Source: Altererythrobacter sp. H2 (GTDB lineage Bacteria; Pseudomonadota; Alphaproteobacteria; Sphingomonadales; Sphingomonadaceae). Taken from it: 64,000 nt of DNA. The translations under genes were made by a program, and so were the position numbers. Under the pieces are notes generated by a model. It made no database searches, had not been told where the DNA came from, and worked only from the letters and a program-made list of their open reading frames with translations. The stretch is taken from positions 3,046,001 to 3,110,000 of the forward strand of contig NZ_CP141285.1 in assembly GCF_035319885.1 (NCBI RefSeq), read 5' to 3'. Positions 39,176 through 49,120 of the stretch are shown here, in pieces (the first letter of the stretch is position 1; every line of letters starts with the position of its first letter).

Positions 39176-40543
39176 ATGAGCGAGACCGCGAAACTGACCC
39201 GAGGCTCCATTCGCGGGCATCTCGTATCGCAGACCCTCCCCAATATCCTCGGCGTTGCGGCGCTGATGTCTGTCGCGCTGCTCAACGCCTACTACATCGG
39301 GCGGCTGGGTAGTGCACAGCTGGCGGCAGTCGCCTTCATCTTTCCGGTGGTGATTGCCGTGTCGAGCCTCGGCGTGGGCGTGATGGTCGGGATCAATTCG
39401 GTCATCGCCCGTTCGCTCGGCGCGGGCGATGTCGAGCAGGCGGCGCGGCGAGCCAATTTCGGCGCAGTCTTCGCGCTGGCGACCGGGGCAGTGCTGGGGC
39501 TGGCGCTCTACCTGCTGATCGACCCGCTGTTCCGCCTGATGCAGGCTGATAGCGCTCTGCGCCCTCTGATCCGCGAATTCATGGCACCTTATGCGCTGGG
39601 GCTGCCGCTGCTCCTGTTGCAGATGGCGCTGAACGGCGTGCTGCGCGGACAGGGCGAGGCGCGGATGAATTCGCTCATCTCGCTGGCCTACGCGGCGATC
39701 AACTGGGTGCTCAATCCGTTCCTGATTACCGGGGCGCTGGGCATCGGCGGTCTGGGCCTTGCAGGGGCAGCCTATGCCATGCTGGCCGGATACGGCTTTG
39801 CCTGCCTGCTGGCATTGTGGTTCATCGCGCGGACCCACCTCCCGATAAACCCCGCTCTGATTCGCCAGTGCCGGATGGGCGAATCCGCCCGCGCGATCAT
39901 GCGGGTGGCGGGCCCCGCCGCGCTCTCAAACGCAATCAACCCGGTCGGCCTAGCCGTGCTCACTGGCCTGCTGGCCTCCGAGGGGCAGGCCGCCGTAGCC
40001 GGATTTGGCGCAGCGGGCCGGTTGCAGAGCTTTGCCGTGGTCCCCCTGCTCGCCCTGTCGGGTTCGATCGGGGCGATAGTCGGGCAGAACTGGGGCGCAG
40101 GCGAGCATGACCGCGCGCGGCTGGCCCTGTTCGAGGCAGGGCTGTTCTGCCTCGCCTATGGCCTTGGCACCGGCGCACTGCTCTGGCTGTTCGGCGACTG
40201 GTTCGGCGGCGTGTTCAGTTCCGATCCGGCTCTGATCGAGGCCTTTTCGACCTACCTGGCGATCTCGGTCTGGGGATATGCCGGCTTTGGCCTGCTGATC
40301 GTCGCCAACGGCGCGCTGAATGCGGTCGATCGCTCGGCCTATGCGCTGGCGCAAAGTTTCGCCCGGGTGTTCTTCCTGATGCTGCCGTTCGCCTGGCTGC
40401 TGCGCGGAACCTGGGGCGCGGACGCGATCTACGGCGCCGAGCTGGTCGCCAATCTCGGCGGCGGCATCGTGGCGGCCTTCGTCGCCTGGCGGGTGCTCGC
40501 CGCTCCGCCCCGGCCCGCTCTCTCGGGCGCCTCCGGCCGGTGA
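39176..40543 (+). CDS. MATE family efflux transporter
   Basis: 455 residues, about 12 helices in two MatE repeats (QTLPNILGVAALMSVALLNA and PAALSNAINPVGLAVLTGLL). Typical are GVGVMVGINSVIARSLGAGD and, in the second half, SIGAIVGQNWGAGEHDRARL. The family exports cationic drugs or metabolites using Na+ or H+ gradients. Substrate unknown. It ends 56 bases before cheA. Confidence 0.9.
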   Translation: MSETAKLTRGSIRGHLVSQTLPNILGVAALMSVALLNAYYIGRLGSAQLAAVAFIFPVVIAVSSLGVGVMVGINSVIARSLGAGDVEQAARRANFGAVFALATGAVLGLALYLLIDPLFRLMQADSALRPLIREFMAPYALGLPLLLLQMALNGVLRGQGEARMNSLISLAYAAINWVLNPFLITGALGIGGLGLAGAAYAMLAGYGFACLLALWFIARTHLPINPALIRQCRMGESARAIMRVAGPAALSNAINPVGLAVLTGLLASEGQAAVAGFGAAGRLQSFAVVPLLALSGSIGAIVGQNWGAGEHDRARLALFEAGLFCLAYGLGTGALLWLFGDWFGGVFSSDPALIEAFSTYLAISVWGYAGFGLLIVANGALNAVDRSAYALAQSFARVFFLMLPFAWLLRGTWGADAIYGAELVANLGGGIVAAFVAWRVLAAPPRPALSGASGR

Positions 40544-40599
40544 CCGAACGTTAACCAAGCCCGTCCATAAACCGTTTCCGACCAACCGGGGGCGATAAC

Positions 40600-42951
40600 A
40601 TGGACGATCTGCTGGCGGAGTTCGTGGCCGAAACCCGCGAAATGCTGGCCGCAATAGAAGGCGAACTGGTCGCGTGGGAATCCGACCCGGGCGACCGGGC
40701 GCGGCTCGACGCCATTTTCCGCTTCGTCCATACCGTCAAAGGCAACTGCGGCTTCTTCGACTTTCCCCGGCTCGAACAACTCAGCCATGCGGCTGAAAGC
40801 GCCCTTTCCGAAGTGCGCGCCGGGCGGCGTCAACCGGGCACCCATCTCGTCAACGCGGTGCTCGCTGTGATTGACCGGATCGGCGAACTGGTCTCCGCCA
40901 TTGAGGCTGGGGCAGATTTGCCCGCCACGAGCGATGAGCGCCTGATCGCAGCTCTCGAACCGGACACTGCGGCGGATCTGGTGGAACCGGACGGCAATGC
41001 CGGCGCGGATCAGGAACGGCGCGGCTCGGGCCCGGCCGCAGGCCGACGCTCGATCCGCCTGCCAGTCGACCTGCTCGACCGCCTGATGAGTGGCATTTCC
41101 GACATGGTCCTGGCCCGCAACGACCTCGCCCGCCGCCTGCGCGAGGCCGGCAACCAGCCGACAATCGACGGGCCGTTCGAGCGCCTGTCTGCCATCCTCG
41201 ATGATGTCCGCGAAGGTGTGACGCGGATGCGGATGCAGCGGATCGAGCACCTCTACAATTCGCTGCCCCGCCTGGTGCGCGATCTGGGTGCCGAACTCGG
41301 CAAGCAAGTCATGCTCGACCTGCAGGGCGGCGATGTCGAACTCGACCGTGAAATGGTCGAGATGGTGCGCGATCCGCTGACCCATATCATCCGCAACGCC
41401 ATCGACCACGGTATCGAGCGCCCGTCCGACCGGCTTGCCAGCGGCAAGCGCGAAATCGGGCTGCTGACCGTCTCGGCGCGCCAGGCGGGTAACCGCATCC
41501 TGCTGGCCGTGAGCGACGACGGGCGGGGCCTCGACCTCACCCGGATCACGGCCAAGGCCGCAGCCCAGGGGATGGGCACCCGGGACGAGATCGAGGCACT
41601 GTCCCACGAGCGCAAGCTGGCCCTGATCTTCGAACCGGGCCTGTCCACGGCGGAGACGGTCAGCGGCGTTTCGGGCCGGGGCGTGGGGATGGACGTGGTG
41701 CGCGCAAACCTGGAAAAGGTCGGCGGGGCCATCCGGGTGGAAAGCGAGCCGGGCGAAGGCACACTCTTCATCCTCGAACTGCCGCTGACCCTGAGCATCA
41801 TCGCCGGACTGACCGTGGAGAGCGGGGGGCAGCGCTATGCCATCCCCCGCTCCTACATCGAGGAGATCGCCCGCGGGAACGCCGCGGGCATTGCGGTGGA
41901 AGAACTGGGCGACGCCCGCTTTGTGACTTTCCGGGATAAGAGTGTGCCCGCCATCGCGCTGGCGCACGTGCTGGGGCAGGTCGAGACTGTTCCGGTCCGG
42001 CAGGCGGTGTTCGTGTTCGTCCGCCTGGCCGCAGGCGATCTCTACGCGCTGATCGTTGACCGGGTGCTGGACAACGAAGACCTCGTGGTCAAGCCGCTCG
42101 CCCCGGCAGTGATGGCCGCAGGGGTCTATGCCGGCTCGACCCTGCTTGACGACGGTCACCCGATCCTGATGCTCGACATGCCGAACATCGCGGCCCGCCA
42201 CCGCCTGACCAACCCCCTCCGTGCCCGGCGCGCGCAGGACACTGATCAGGGTATCGGCGCTGCGCAGATCGAAGCCGAACAGGTAATCCTGTTCACCGAT
42301 TTCTCGGGCAGGCGGCGCGGTGTCCGGATGGCGACGGTGCGGCGCATTGTTACGCTTGAGCGGAATGCAGTCACCATCGAAGGGGCGCATTGCCGGGTCA
42401 CCATTGATGGCAGAACGCTGCCGATGGCGGGGCTGGAAGGCCGCGAATTGCCGCTGGCTGGTTTCCCGGCCTTGTGGCTATCCGACGGGGCGACCGACCT
42501 TATCCTTGCCGCTGCGGCGATCGACAACACGGCCGACCTGACGGGTGACATCATTCCCCTGCCTGGCGACGACATTCTCGAAGGCACGGCCGTGATCGAG
42601 GGCGAGGCAACAGTGATCGTCGACAGCCATGCCCTGTTCGCCCGCCATGTCGGGCTGGTACCTGCGGCCCGGCCCCGGACCTGCCGTCTGCCACAGGACG
42701 ATGGCTGGGCCGGGACTTTCCTGCGGCCACTGCTTGAAAGCGCCGGTTACGCGGTGATCGGCGCGGATGCACCCGATCCCTGCGACATCGTGATTGCGGC
42801 CGAGACCGAGGAGCCAGCACAGCCTACAGGCGTGCCCGTCATCCGGCTCCGCGCCACCCCGGAACCAGTGGCTCAGGACCCGGGCTCTATCTACCGCTAC
42901 GACCGCGCGGCGCTCCTCGCCGCGCTGGGCAATGCCGCGAGGACAGCGTGA
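40600..42951 (+). CDS. cheA: Chemotaxis histidine kinase CheA with extra C-terminal modules
   Basis: 783 residues. The P1 phosphotransfer domain holds H44 in FVHTVKGNCGFF. No clear CheY-binding P2 is seen. P3 is near 150-230, and the P4 ATPase has the N-box HIIRNAIDHG (about 262) and GRGVGMDVV. The P5 CheW-like domain spans about 400-530. Beyond the usual end come a second CheW-like stretch (about 555-650) and a receiver-like tail (about 690-783) in which the expected phospho-acceptor Asp position reads DIVIAAETEEP, so it cannot be phosphorylated there. It passes phosphate to CheY and CheB, and its stop overlaps the cheW start (TGATG). Confidence 0.94.
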   Translation: MDDLLAEFVAETREMLAAIEGELVAWESDPGDRARLDAIFRFVHTVKGNCGFFDFPRLEQLSHAAESALSEVRAGRRQPGTHLVNAVLAVIDRIGELVSAIEAGADLPATSDERLIAALEPDTAADLVEPDGNAGADQERRGSGPAAGRRSIRLPVDLLDRLMSGISDMVLARNDLARRLREAGNQPTIDGPFERLSAILDDVREGVTRMRMQRIEHLYNSLPRLVRDLGAELGKQVMLDLQGGDVELDREMVEMVRDPLTHIIRNAIDHGIERPSDRLASGKREIGLLTVSARQAGNRILLAVSDDGRGLDLTRITAKAAAQGMGTRDEIEALSHERKLALIFEPGLSTAETVSGVSGRGVGMDVVRANLEKVGGAIRVESEPGEGTLFILELPLTLSIIAGLTVESGGQRYAIPRSYIEEIARGNAAGIAVEELGDARFVTFRDKSVPAIALAHVLGQVETVPVRQAVFVFVRLAAGDLYALIVDRVLDNEDLVVKPLAPAVMAAGVYAGSTLLDDGHPILMLDMPNIAARHRLTNPLRARRAQDTDQGIGAAQIEAEQVILFTDFSGRRRGVRMATVRRIVTLERNAVTIEGAHCRVTIDGRTLPMAGLEGRELPLAGFPALWLSDGATDLILAAAAIDNTADLTGDIIPLPGDDILEGTAVIEGEATVIVDSHALFARHVGLVPAARPRTCRLPQDDGWAGTFLRPLLESAGYAVIGADAPDPCDIVIAAETEEPAQPTGVPVIRLRATPEPVAQDPGSIYRYDRAALLAALGNAARTA

Positions 42952-43394
42952 TGGGCGATCTGCTTCTGCTTGTGACCATCGCAGGACGCTGCGCAGCCAT
43001 CCCTGGCGCAGCGGTGCAGTCAGTGGTCGAACTCGACCAGGTGGCACCGGTGCCGCTGGCCCAACCCCATGTCGCTGGCCTCACCGCGCTGCGTAGCCGG
43101 GCGCTGACAGTCATCGATACGCGCGCCGCCATCGGTCTATGTCCGACGGACTGGCCCACCGAAGGGCGGGCTGCCGTGGTCGAGGTGGACGGTCATGCCT
43201 ATGCCCTGCTGGTTGACCGGGTTGTGGATGTTGCCGAAGCCCTTTCGGCGCCCGCTCCGTCCGAGGCTTCGCTTGGCCGGAACTGGGACGATGTTGCCGA
43301 AGGACTGATTGAAACGGCGGCCGGCCCGGCCGTGCTGGTTTCCATTCCGTGCCTGGTTGCCGGACCAGACGGAGCGCAGGCCCGTGCTGCGTAA
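42951..43394 (+). CDS. cheW: Chemotaxis coupling protein CheW
   Basis: 147 residues. The ATG at 42951 shares TGATG with the cheA stop; a GTG at 42948 is the alternative. A single CheW domain (LLLLVTIAGRCAAIPG, GLTALRSRALTVIDTRAAIG, YALLVDRVVDV) links CheA to chemoreceptor tips in the cytoplasm. It is followed after 57 bases by cheY. Confidence 0.92.
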   Translation: MGDLLLLVTIAGRCAAIPGAAVQSVVELDQVAPVPLAQPHVAGLTALRSRALTVIDTRAAIGLCPTDWPTEGRAAVVEVDGHAYALLVDRVVDVAEALSAPAPSEASLGRNWDDVAEGLIETAAGPAVLVSIPCLVAGPDGAQARAA

Positions 43395-43451
43395 GGCCTA
43401 CGTTAACCTAAAGGCCATAGCCTTCCGGCCTGACCACAAGGAACTGAACCA

Positions 43452-43817
43452 GTGAAAACCTGCCTGATCGTCGACGACTCGCGGGTAATCCGCAAGGTCT
43501 CACGGCATATTCTCGAATCGCTGGGGTTCTCGGTCGATGAGGCGGAAAACGGCCTTGTCGGGCTGGAACGCTGTGGCGAGGCCATGCCCGACCTGATCAT
43601 GCTGGACTGGAACATGCCGGTCATGACCGGGATCGAATTCATCGTCCAGCTCCGCCAGCGGTCTGGCGGCGACCGGCCCAAAGTGGTGTTCTGTACGACC
43701 GAAAACGACGTGGCCCACATTCGAGAAGCGATCGAAGCGGGGGCCGACGAATACGTCATGAAGCCGTTCGATCACGAAACCTTGCAGATCAAACTCCAGC
43801 TGGTGGGCATGGGCTGA
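43452..43817 (+). CDS. cheY: Chemotaxis response regulator CheY
   Basis: 121 residues, a lone receiver domain starting at GTG. The acidic pair is in LIVDDSRV (D9, D10), the phospho-acceptor is D52 in MLDWNMPVMTG, the switch Thr lies in CTTEND and the Lys in VMKPF. It would carry the signal from CheA to the flagellar or other motor. No flagellar genes lie in the window. Confidence 0.93.
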   Translation: MKTCLIVDDSRVIRKVSRHILESLGFSVDEAENGLVGLERCGEAMPDLIMLDWNMPVMTGIEFIVQLRQRSGGDRPKVVFCTTENDVAHIREAIEAGADEYVMKPFDHETLQIKLQLVGMG

Positions 43818-43824
43818 GGCCAGG

Positions 43825-44931
43825 ATGATGGCCCCGACTGCCCTGAGCGAAACACCTGAAAGTGCGGCAAAACAGGCTGATGCGCGCCCGATCCGGGTGA
43901 TGGTAGTGGACGATTCGCTGATTGTCCGCACCATCCTGTCCCGGGTAATCGACCCCGAGCCCGACATGGAAATCGTCGCCAAGGTCAGCAGCGGAGAGCT
44001 CGCTCTGAGCGAGCTGGCCCGCACGTCTGCAGACGTCGTGCTGCTCGATCTGGATATGCCGGGAATGGGCGGGCTGGAAACATTGCCGCGGCTGCTGGCG
44101 GCCCGGCCCCGCCTGCCGGTGCTGGTGGTATCTTCCCTGACTGAGGCCGGGGCCGAACATACGCTCGCCGCGCTGGCCATGGGCGCGGCCGACACCATGC
44201 TGAAGCCCCGTTCAGGCCAGTTCGATGAGGAATACCGCCGTGCCCTGGTGCAGCGCGTCCGCGCCCTGGCAAAGCTGGAGCCGATGCCGGCGTGCGAGAA
44301 AGTCACTCCGCCAGTACGCTCTGCGCCGGGCCGGCCCCATGCTCCCGCGCTTATACCATCCGTGATTGCGGTGGGCGCATCAACGGGCGGGATTCATGCG
44401 TTGGGGCAGCTCCTGCGGCATCTGCCCGGTGGGGTCAGCCAGCCACTGGTCGTGGTCCAGCACCTTCCGGCGTCGTTTGCCAAGGTGTTTGCCCGGCAAT
44501 TGCAGCTGGCTTCGGACCGCGAAACGATTGTCGGTGAAGATGGCATGCAGCTAATGCCGGGTCGTATCTACGTTGCCAGCGGCGCCAGCCATCTGCTGGT
44601 ACAGCAACATGGCGACGCGCTCGTGCTTGGCAGCTCAACCAAGCCGGCACCGAGCGGCTGCACCCCCTCGGTCGATCCCCTCTTCGAATCTCTCGCCCGC
44701 ACCGCCGGTGCCAGAACCCTTGCCGTCGTTCTTTCCGGCATGGGCCGCGACGGCGCCCTTGGTGCGGTGGACCTGGTCAGGGCTGGAGGTCGCATTCTCG
44801 TGCAGGACCAGGCCAGCTCGGCTGTCTGGGGGATGCCCCGGGCGATCGTCGAAGCAGGTCTGGCCGAAGCTATCCTGCCGCCAGACCAGCTTGGCATCCG
44901 GATCGCCGCTTTTTGCGGGCTCGGGCGATGA
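43825..44931 (+). CDS. cheB: Chemotaxis protein-glutamate methylesterase CheB
   Basis: 368 residues. An N-terminal receiver (VMVVDDSLIVRTIL, LLDLDMPGMGG) is joined to a C-terminal methylesterase with the catalytic Ser in AVGASTGGIHAL, His in VVQHLP and Asp in LSGMGRDGALG. It removes methyl groups from chemoreceptor glutamates when phosphorylated by CheA. It overlaps cheR by ATGA. An ATG at 43828 is an equal start. Confidence 0.95.
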   Translation: MMAPTALSETPESAAKQADARPIRVMVVDDSLIVRTILSRVIDPEPDMEIVAKVSSGELALSELARTSADVVLLDLDMPGMGGLETLPRLLAARPRLPVLVVSSLTEAGAEHTLAALAMGAADTMLKPRSGQFDEEYRRALVQRVRALAKLEPMPACEKVTPPVRSAPGRPHAPALIPSVIAVGASTGGIHALGQLLRHLPGGVSQPLVVVQHLPASFAKVFARQLQLASDRETIVGEDGMQLMPGRIYVASGASHLLVQQHGDALVLGSSTKPAPSGCTPSVDPLFESLARTAGARTLAVVLSGMGRDGALGAVDLVRAGGRILVQDQASSAVWGMPRAIVEAGLAEAILPPDQLGIRIAAFCGLGR

Positions 44932-45788
44932 GCGGGTTCAGCGCCTCTCACAGCGTTGTGGCGGATCTCCTGCGCGCCCGCACCGGGCAGCAGCTGACCG
45001 AAGGGCGGCGCTGGCGCATCGACACCGCACTTGCCGGGCTGTTCCGCGAACAGGGCATCAGCAATGTCGACCAGCTCGCCTGCCTGCTGGCCGAATCCGG
45101 TGCCGACATTCTCGCCCGTGACGTGGTCGAGGCTCTGCTCAACAACGAGACCTACTTCTTCCGCGACCGGCCGATGTTCGAAATGCTGGCGGGCAAGGTC
45201 CTGCCCGATCTTGCCGCCCGCCGTGCCGGCGCCCGCCGCCTGCGGATCTGGTCGGCCGGTTGTTCAACCGGACAAGAAGCCTACACCATGGCGATCCTGT
45301 TCGCCCAGGAACCGGAACGCTGGCGCGGCTGGAGCGTGGAGATTGTCGGTACTGACGTTTCCGGTCGGGCCGTCGCTGCGGCACACCATGCCTGTTACAG
45401 CCAGTTCGAGATCCAGCGCGGCCTTTCGGTCGGTCAGATGCTCGGCTGGTTCCACGAAACCCCGAATGGCTGGGCACCCAACGACGCCTTGCGCGCCATG
45501 GTCCGCTTCGAACGGCGCAACATCCTTGACCCGTTCGACCATGCGCGTCCGTTCGATCTGGTACTGTGCCGCAACGTCCTGCTCTATTTCGACGGCCCGA
45601 CGCGCGAACGCGCCTTTGCCCGGCTTGATCAGGCGCTTGCGGAAGACGGCTGGCTGATGCTGGGCGCAGGCGAGACGGTCGTAGGGCGCACCGGCATTTT
45701 CGAGCCGGTCGAAGGCAACCAGGGCCTCTGCCGCCGGAAATCGGCAAGCAATGCGCCCGTCCGGCAAGCCCGGGCTAGCATCAGGTGA
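44928..45788 (+). CDS. cheR: Chemotaxis protein methyltransferase CheR
   Basis: 286 residues from the ATG that overlaps the cheB stop. An N-terminal helical domain includes VVEALLNNETYFFRDRPMFE, and the SAM-binding domain starts LRIWSAGCSTGQEAYT, with VGTDVSGRAV and FDLVLCRNVLLYFD. It methylates receptor glutamates, opposing CheB. The 88-base gap downstream leads to the GGDEF-EAL gene. Confidence 0.94.
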   Translation: MSGFSASHSVVADLLRARTGQQLTEGRRWRIDTALAGLFREQGISNVDQLACLLAESGADILARDVVEALLNNETYFFRDRPMFEMLAGKVLPDLAARRAGARRLRIWSAGCSTGQEAYTMAILFAQEPERWRGWSVEIVGTDVSGRAVAAAHHACYSQFEIQRGLSVGQMLGWFHETPNGWAPNDALRAMVRFERRNILDPFDHARPFDLVLCRNVLLYFDGPTRERAFARLDQALAEDGWLMLGAGETVVGRTGIFEPVEGNQGLCRRKSASNAPVRQARASIR

Positions 45789-45876
45789 CCGGATAACAAG
45801 GTAAAATCCGGCTTAACAGTTCCTTAGTCGCAGCAAGGTAGCACAGAGGCACGCCGCACCACGCGAGGGATGACAA

Positions 45877-47385
45877 TTGGCCACCATTCAGGACGAAAAC
45901 AGTCTGGGTACGCGCGCATGGGTTCATGCGCCGTTCCTGGTACTGACCGTGCTGTTCGCGACCGCGTGCGGCCTGGCCCTGCTGGGGGACCGGCTGGATC
46001 CCGCACTCGGTCAGTGGATCCTGTTCGTCACCATCCTGATCTATGTGCCAACCGCCATCATCCTCGGGCGCATCAATCTCGACTACATTGACCGTCTGGA
46101 AGGCTTCGGCCTGACAGACAGCCTGTGCGGCCTGCCGAATCGCCGTGCCCTGCACGCCCGAGTACGCCGGGAACGGGAGGATGGCGGTGAAGTCGCTGTG
46201 GCTCTGATCGACCTCGACGATTTCAAGATGCTCAACGATCTTTACGGCCACAGCGTCGGCGACACCATGATCAAGCTGCTCGCCGGGAAGCTGCGCGAGG
46301 TATGCGGAATTCATGCCACAGCTTTCCGCCTGGGCGGCGACGAGTTCGCGATCACCGTATGCGGCCCAGTGGCCGGCACGGTGCTGGAAGGCATCTGCCG
46401 GACATTCCTTGATCGCCTCGGTCACCCCCTGGCAGTGGACGACCGTCGCATTGCCATCGGTGCCAGCATCGGCCTGGCCCGCTCGGCAGGTGCAGAGAAC
46501 CTCCCTTCATCCGAGCTGCTGCGCCGGGCCGATATCTCGATGTATGTCTCCAAGCGCAGCGGAAAGATGCGCTGCAGCTGGTACCAGCCCGATTTCGACC
46601 GCAGCCTCGAGGCGATGCGCGATCTGGACCACCAGTTGCGCACAGCCCTGCTGAATGACGAGTTCCAGGTGCATTATCAGCCGCTGGTCGATGCCTGCAG
46701 CGGCGAGGTAGTAGCGGTCGAATCGCTGATCCGCTGGGTCCGGCCAGACGGCACTGCAATCGGGCCCAACGTGTTCATTCCGGTGGCCGAGGAGTCCGGG
46801 CTGATCAACGCAATCGGGCTGTGGGTCCTGCGGCGGGCTTGCACCGATGCCCTTGGCTGGAACGGCATCAAGATGTCGGTCAATGTCTCGGCAGCGCAGC
46901 TGCGGAACTTCGAGTTCCCGGTCGAGCTTGGCAATATTCTTGAAGAAACGGGCTTCCCGGCCGAGCGGCTCGAACTGGAAATCACCGAGACTTCGCTGGT
47001 GCTCGACCCCGTCGTGGCAGAGCGCAGCCTGGCGCTCATCCGAAGTTTCGGCGTCAATGTGTCGCTTGACGATTTCGGCACCGGCTATGCCTCGATCGGC
47101 TTCCTGCGCCGGTTCCGGTTCGACAAGCTGAAGCTCGACCGGTCACTGGTGGTGGATTCGGCGGCCGACGAAAGCAGCCGGGCCATGATGCTGTCCAGCA
47201 TCTCGATGGCGCGGGCGCTGCACATGAACGTGGCAGCCGAGGGCGTCGAGACTGAAGCCCAGGCCCAGATGGTCCGCAGCGCGGGATGCGACCAGATCCA
47301 GGGATGGCTCTACTTCAAGGCCATGCCAGCTGACCAGATTGCCCAGCATCTCGCACCGCCCCAGATGAAACGGAGTGAAGCATGA
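45877..47385 (+). CDS. Membrane GGDEF-EAL protein (cyclic-di-GMP turnover)
   Basis: 502 residues from a TTG at 45877 with GAGGGA upstream; no in-frame ATG fits better. Two N-terminal membrane helices (about 18-38 and 45-62) are followed by a GGDEF domain with intact RLGGDEF near residue 152 and an EAL domain near 265-495 whose signature reads VESLIRW (Ser for Ala, Glu kept). [10 protein letters not shown] is intact. No clear RxxD inhibitory site precedes GGDEF. Both synthesis and breakdown of c-di-GMP are possible. It overlaps the MCP gene by ATGA, so it belongs to the chemotaxis operon. Confidence 0.92.
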   Translation: MATIQDENSLGTRAWVHAPFLVLTVLFATACGLALLGDRLDPALGQWILFVTILIYVPTAIILGRINLDYIDRLEGFGLTDSLCGLPNRRALHARVRREREDGGEVAVALIDLDDFKMLNDLYGHSVGDTMIKLLAGKLREVCGIHATAFRLGGDEFAITVCGPVAGTVLEGICRTFLDRLGHPLAVDDRRIAIGASIGLARSAGAENLPSSELLRRADISMYVSKRSGKMRCSWYQPDFDRSLEAMRDLDHQLRTALLNDEFQVHYQPLVDACSGEVVAVESLIRWVRPDGTAIGPNVFIPVAEESGLINAIGLWVLRRACTDALGWNGIKMSVNVSAAQLRNFEFPVELGNILEETGFPAERLELEITETSLVLDPVVAERSLALIRSFGVNVSLDDFGTGYASIGFLRRFRFDKLKLDRSLVVDSAADESSRAMMLSSISMARALHMNVAAEGVETEAQAQMVRSAGCDQIQGWLYFKAMPADQIAQHLAPPQMKRSEA

Positions 47386-48764
47386 ACGCGCATACCAACG
47401 TTCTGACCGATGCCATGGCGTCGGAAATCGCCGCCATCGAGACCGCTGCCGACGGCCTGGCAGAGGAACGCTCTGCAGTCGGGCGGGCAACGCGCTGGTT
47501 CAATGACCAGCCGTTTTCCGCCAAGTTCCGGCTTACCGTCGGCATCAGCGCGGGCACCACGTTTGCCCTGCTGCTGATCGGTGCAGCAGGCATGTGGCAA
47601 GCCAGCAATGCCGCCGACATCGACGAAGCGCGGGCCGTGTTGTGGAACACCAGCCTGTTCGCCCTTGGTCTGGTGGCGTTCGTCTCGCTGGCAGGGTTCG
47701 GCTGGTATGTGCGTTTGCGCGACCACACCTCAGGGGCGCTCGGCAAGCTGGCCAGCGACATGACCCGCCTTGCCAGTGGCGAGCGCGACATCGCTGTAAC
47801 CGGGCTCGACCGGCAGGATGAAATCGGGGAGATGGCGCGGGCGCTCAATGTGTTCCACAAGTCGGGCTTCAAGCTGGACGAGTTGTTCGCGGAGCGCGAA
47901 CGGGCGCGGGCGGAACGCAAGCGGATCCTGGCGCAACTGTCCGAACAGTTCAGCCACACGGTCGGCGAAGTGGTCGCCAGCGTTGCAGCCGCATCGAGCC
48001 AGCTCAAGACCACAGCCAAGTCGATGGCCGATGCCGCAGAGTCCGCTTCGCACCAGGCCGGGCGCGTAGCCGGTGCAATGCATGAAGCGTCTGGCGGCGC
48101 CACGGCAGCGGCTGCCGCAAGCGACGAGTTTGCCATGTCGATCGGGGAAATAAGCCGTCAGGCAGCGACCTCAGCCGAGCTTGCCCGCAGGGCATCGGAT
48201 TCGGCCGACGAGGCAGATGCGACGATCTCGCGCCTGTCCTCGGCAGCGGTCGAAGTCAGCCAGGTGGTCGAACTGATTCAGACCATCGCCCGGCGCACCA
48301 ACCTCCTCGCGCTCAACGCCTCGATCGAGGCCGCTCGCGGCGGCGAGGCCGGCCGGGGATTCGCAGTCGTAGCGTCGGAAGTGAAGGAACTGGCCGCGCA
48401 GACCAGCCGGGCGACGGAAGATGTCGCGGCCCAGATCCGCTCGATGCAGAACTCGACCGACGCCAGCGTTGCGGCGCTGCGCAATGTCAGCCAGCAGATC
48501 GAACAGCTCGAGGCCACCGCGATCTCGATTGCCTCTGCGGTGGACCAGCAATCCGTCGCCGGACAGGACCTGGCCCGGAGCATCGATCTGGCCGCGCGCA
48601 GCAGCGACCAAGTGCTTGGCGATGTCGAAGGCGTCCGCGAGACAGCCCTGGCGACCGGCGCAGCAGCTGCACAGGTTCTGTCATCCGCCAGCGACCTCGA
48701 ACGCCAGTCGACCACCCTGCGCGACCACGTTGACCGGTTCCTGTCCAAGGTTCGAGAAGGCTAG
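47382..48764 (+). CDS. Methyl-accepting chemotaxis protein with almost no periplasmic domain
   Basis: 460 residues. Membrane helices lie at about 50-70 and 86-106 with only some 15 residues between them, so sensing must be cytoplasmic, membrane-based or through a partner. A HAMP region follows ([33 protein letters not shown]), then the signalling domain with the tip [21 protein letters not shown]. The C-terminus (FLSKVREG) lacks a CheR-tethering pentapeptide. It is the last gene of the che operon and overlaps the GGDEF-EAL gene. Confidence 0.93.
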   Translation: MNAHTNVLTDAMASEIAAIETAADGLAEERSAVGRATRWFNDQPFSAKFRLTVGISAGTTFALLLIGAAGMWQASNAADIDEARAVLWNTSLFALGLVAFVSLAGFGWYVRLRDHTSGALGKLASDMTRLASGERDIAVTGLDRQDEIGEMARALNVFHKSGFKLDELFAERERARAERKRILAQLSEQFSHTVGEVVASVAAASSQLKTTAKSMADAAESASHQAGRVAGAMHEASGGATAAAAASDEFAMSIGEISRQAATSAELARRASDSADEADATISRLSSAAVEVSQVVELIQTIARRTNLLALNASIEAARGGEAGRGFAVVASEVKELAAQTSRATEDVAAQIRSMQNSTDASVAALRNVSQQIEQLEATAISIASAVDQQSVAGQDLARSIDLAARSSDQVLGDVEGVRETALATGAAAAQVLSSASDLERQSTTLRDHVDRFLSKVREG

Positions 48765-48793
48765 CGCGCACCGGACCGCATCGCGGTGGCGCG

Positions 48794-49120
48794 TCAGGCC
48801 GGGACTGACAGGAAGTCGATTGCGATAAGGAAATCCTGATCCTTCGGTTCGAGGTGGTGGGGCACCAGAGGCGGGACGGTAATCGCCTGACCTCGCTCAA
48901 GGACGGACCCTGCGCCGTCGTTCCCGGCATCGTCCCACAGGAATGCGACCGCGCCCGAAAGGACCGTCACCTGTGCCCAGGTACCATCCTTGAGACTATG
49001 TTCGCGGAGCAGCCCCTTGGGCAGACTGCCCCGGTCAAACGGGCCAATGCGGCGGTAGACTTCCGCCTCAGGTGGCAGGCTGAACCGGGAATGCGAGCCT
49101 GCGTCATGCTGCACGCTCAT
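48794..49120 (-). CDS. DUF1971 / TehB N-terminal-like cupin protein
   Basis: 108 residues from the ATG at 49120, which overlaps the upstream stop (ATGA). The sequence FSLPPEAEVYRRIGPFDRGSLPKGLLREH and VLSGAVAFLWD fits the small beta-barrel family DUF1971, also seen as an N-terminal extension of some tellurite-resistance TehB proteins. It is known to occur beside group III truncated haemoglobins in nitric-oxide regulons. A redox or NO-related role is inferred; no metal ligands can be fixed. Confidence 0.82.
   Translation of the reverse strand: MSVQHDAGSHSRFSLPPEAEVYRRIGPFDRGSLPKGLLREHSLKDGTWAQVTVLSGAVAFLWDDAGNDGAGSVLERGQAITVPPLVPHHLEPKDQDFLIAIDFLSVPA

Noticed and set aside
40429-42390. 653-codon open frame opposite cheA
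   Set aside because: Shadow of cheA; His/Gln/Ala-rich translation without recognisable domain.
48768-48793. Hairpin between the MCP gene and the convergent DUF1971 gene as terminator
   Set aside because: GCGCACCG with CGGTGGCGC pairs only with a bulge and has no T-run, so it is not called.
48794-49120. Tellurite resistance determinant
   Set aside because: Only the small DUF1971 part is present, without the TehB methyltransferase, and its operon is a haemoglobin operon.
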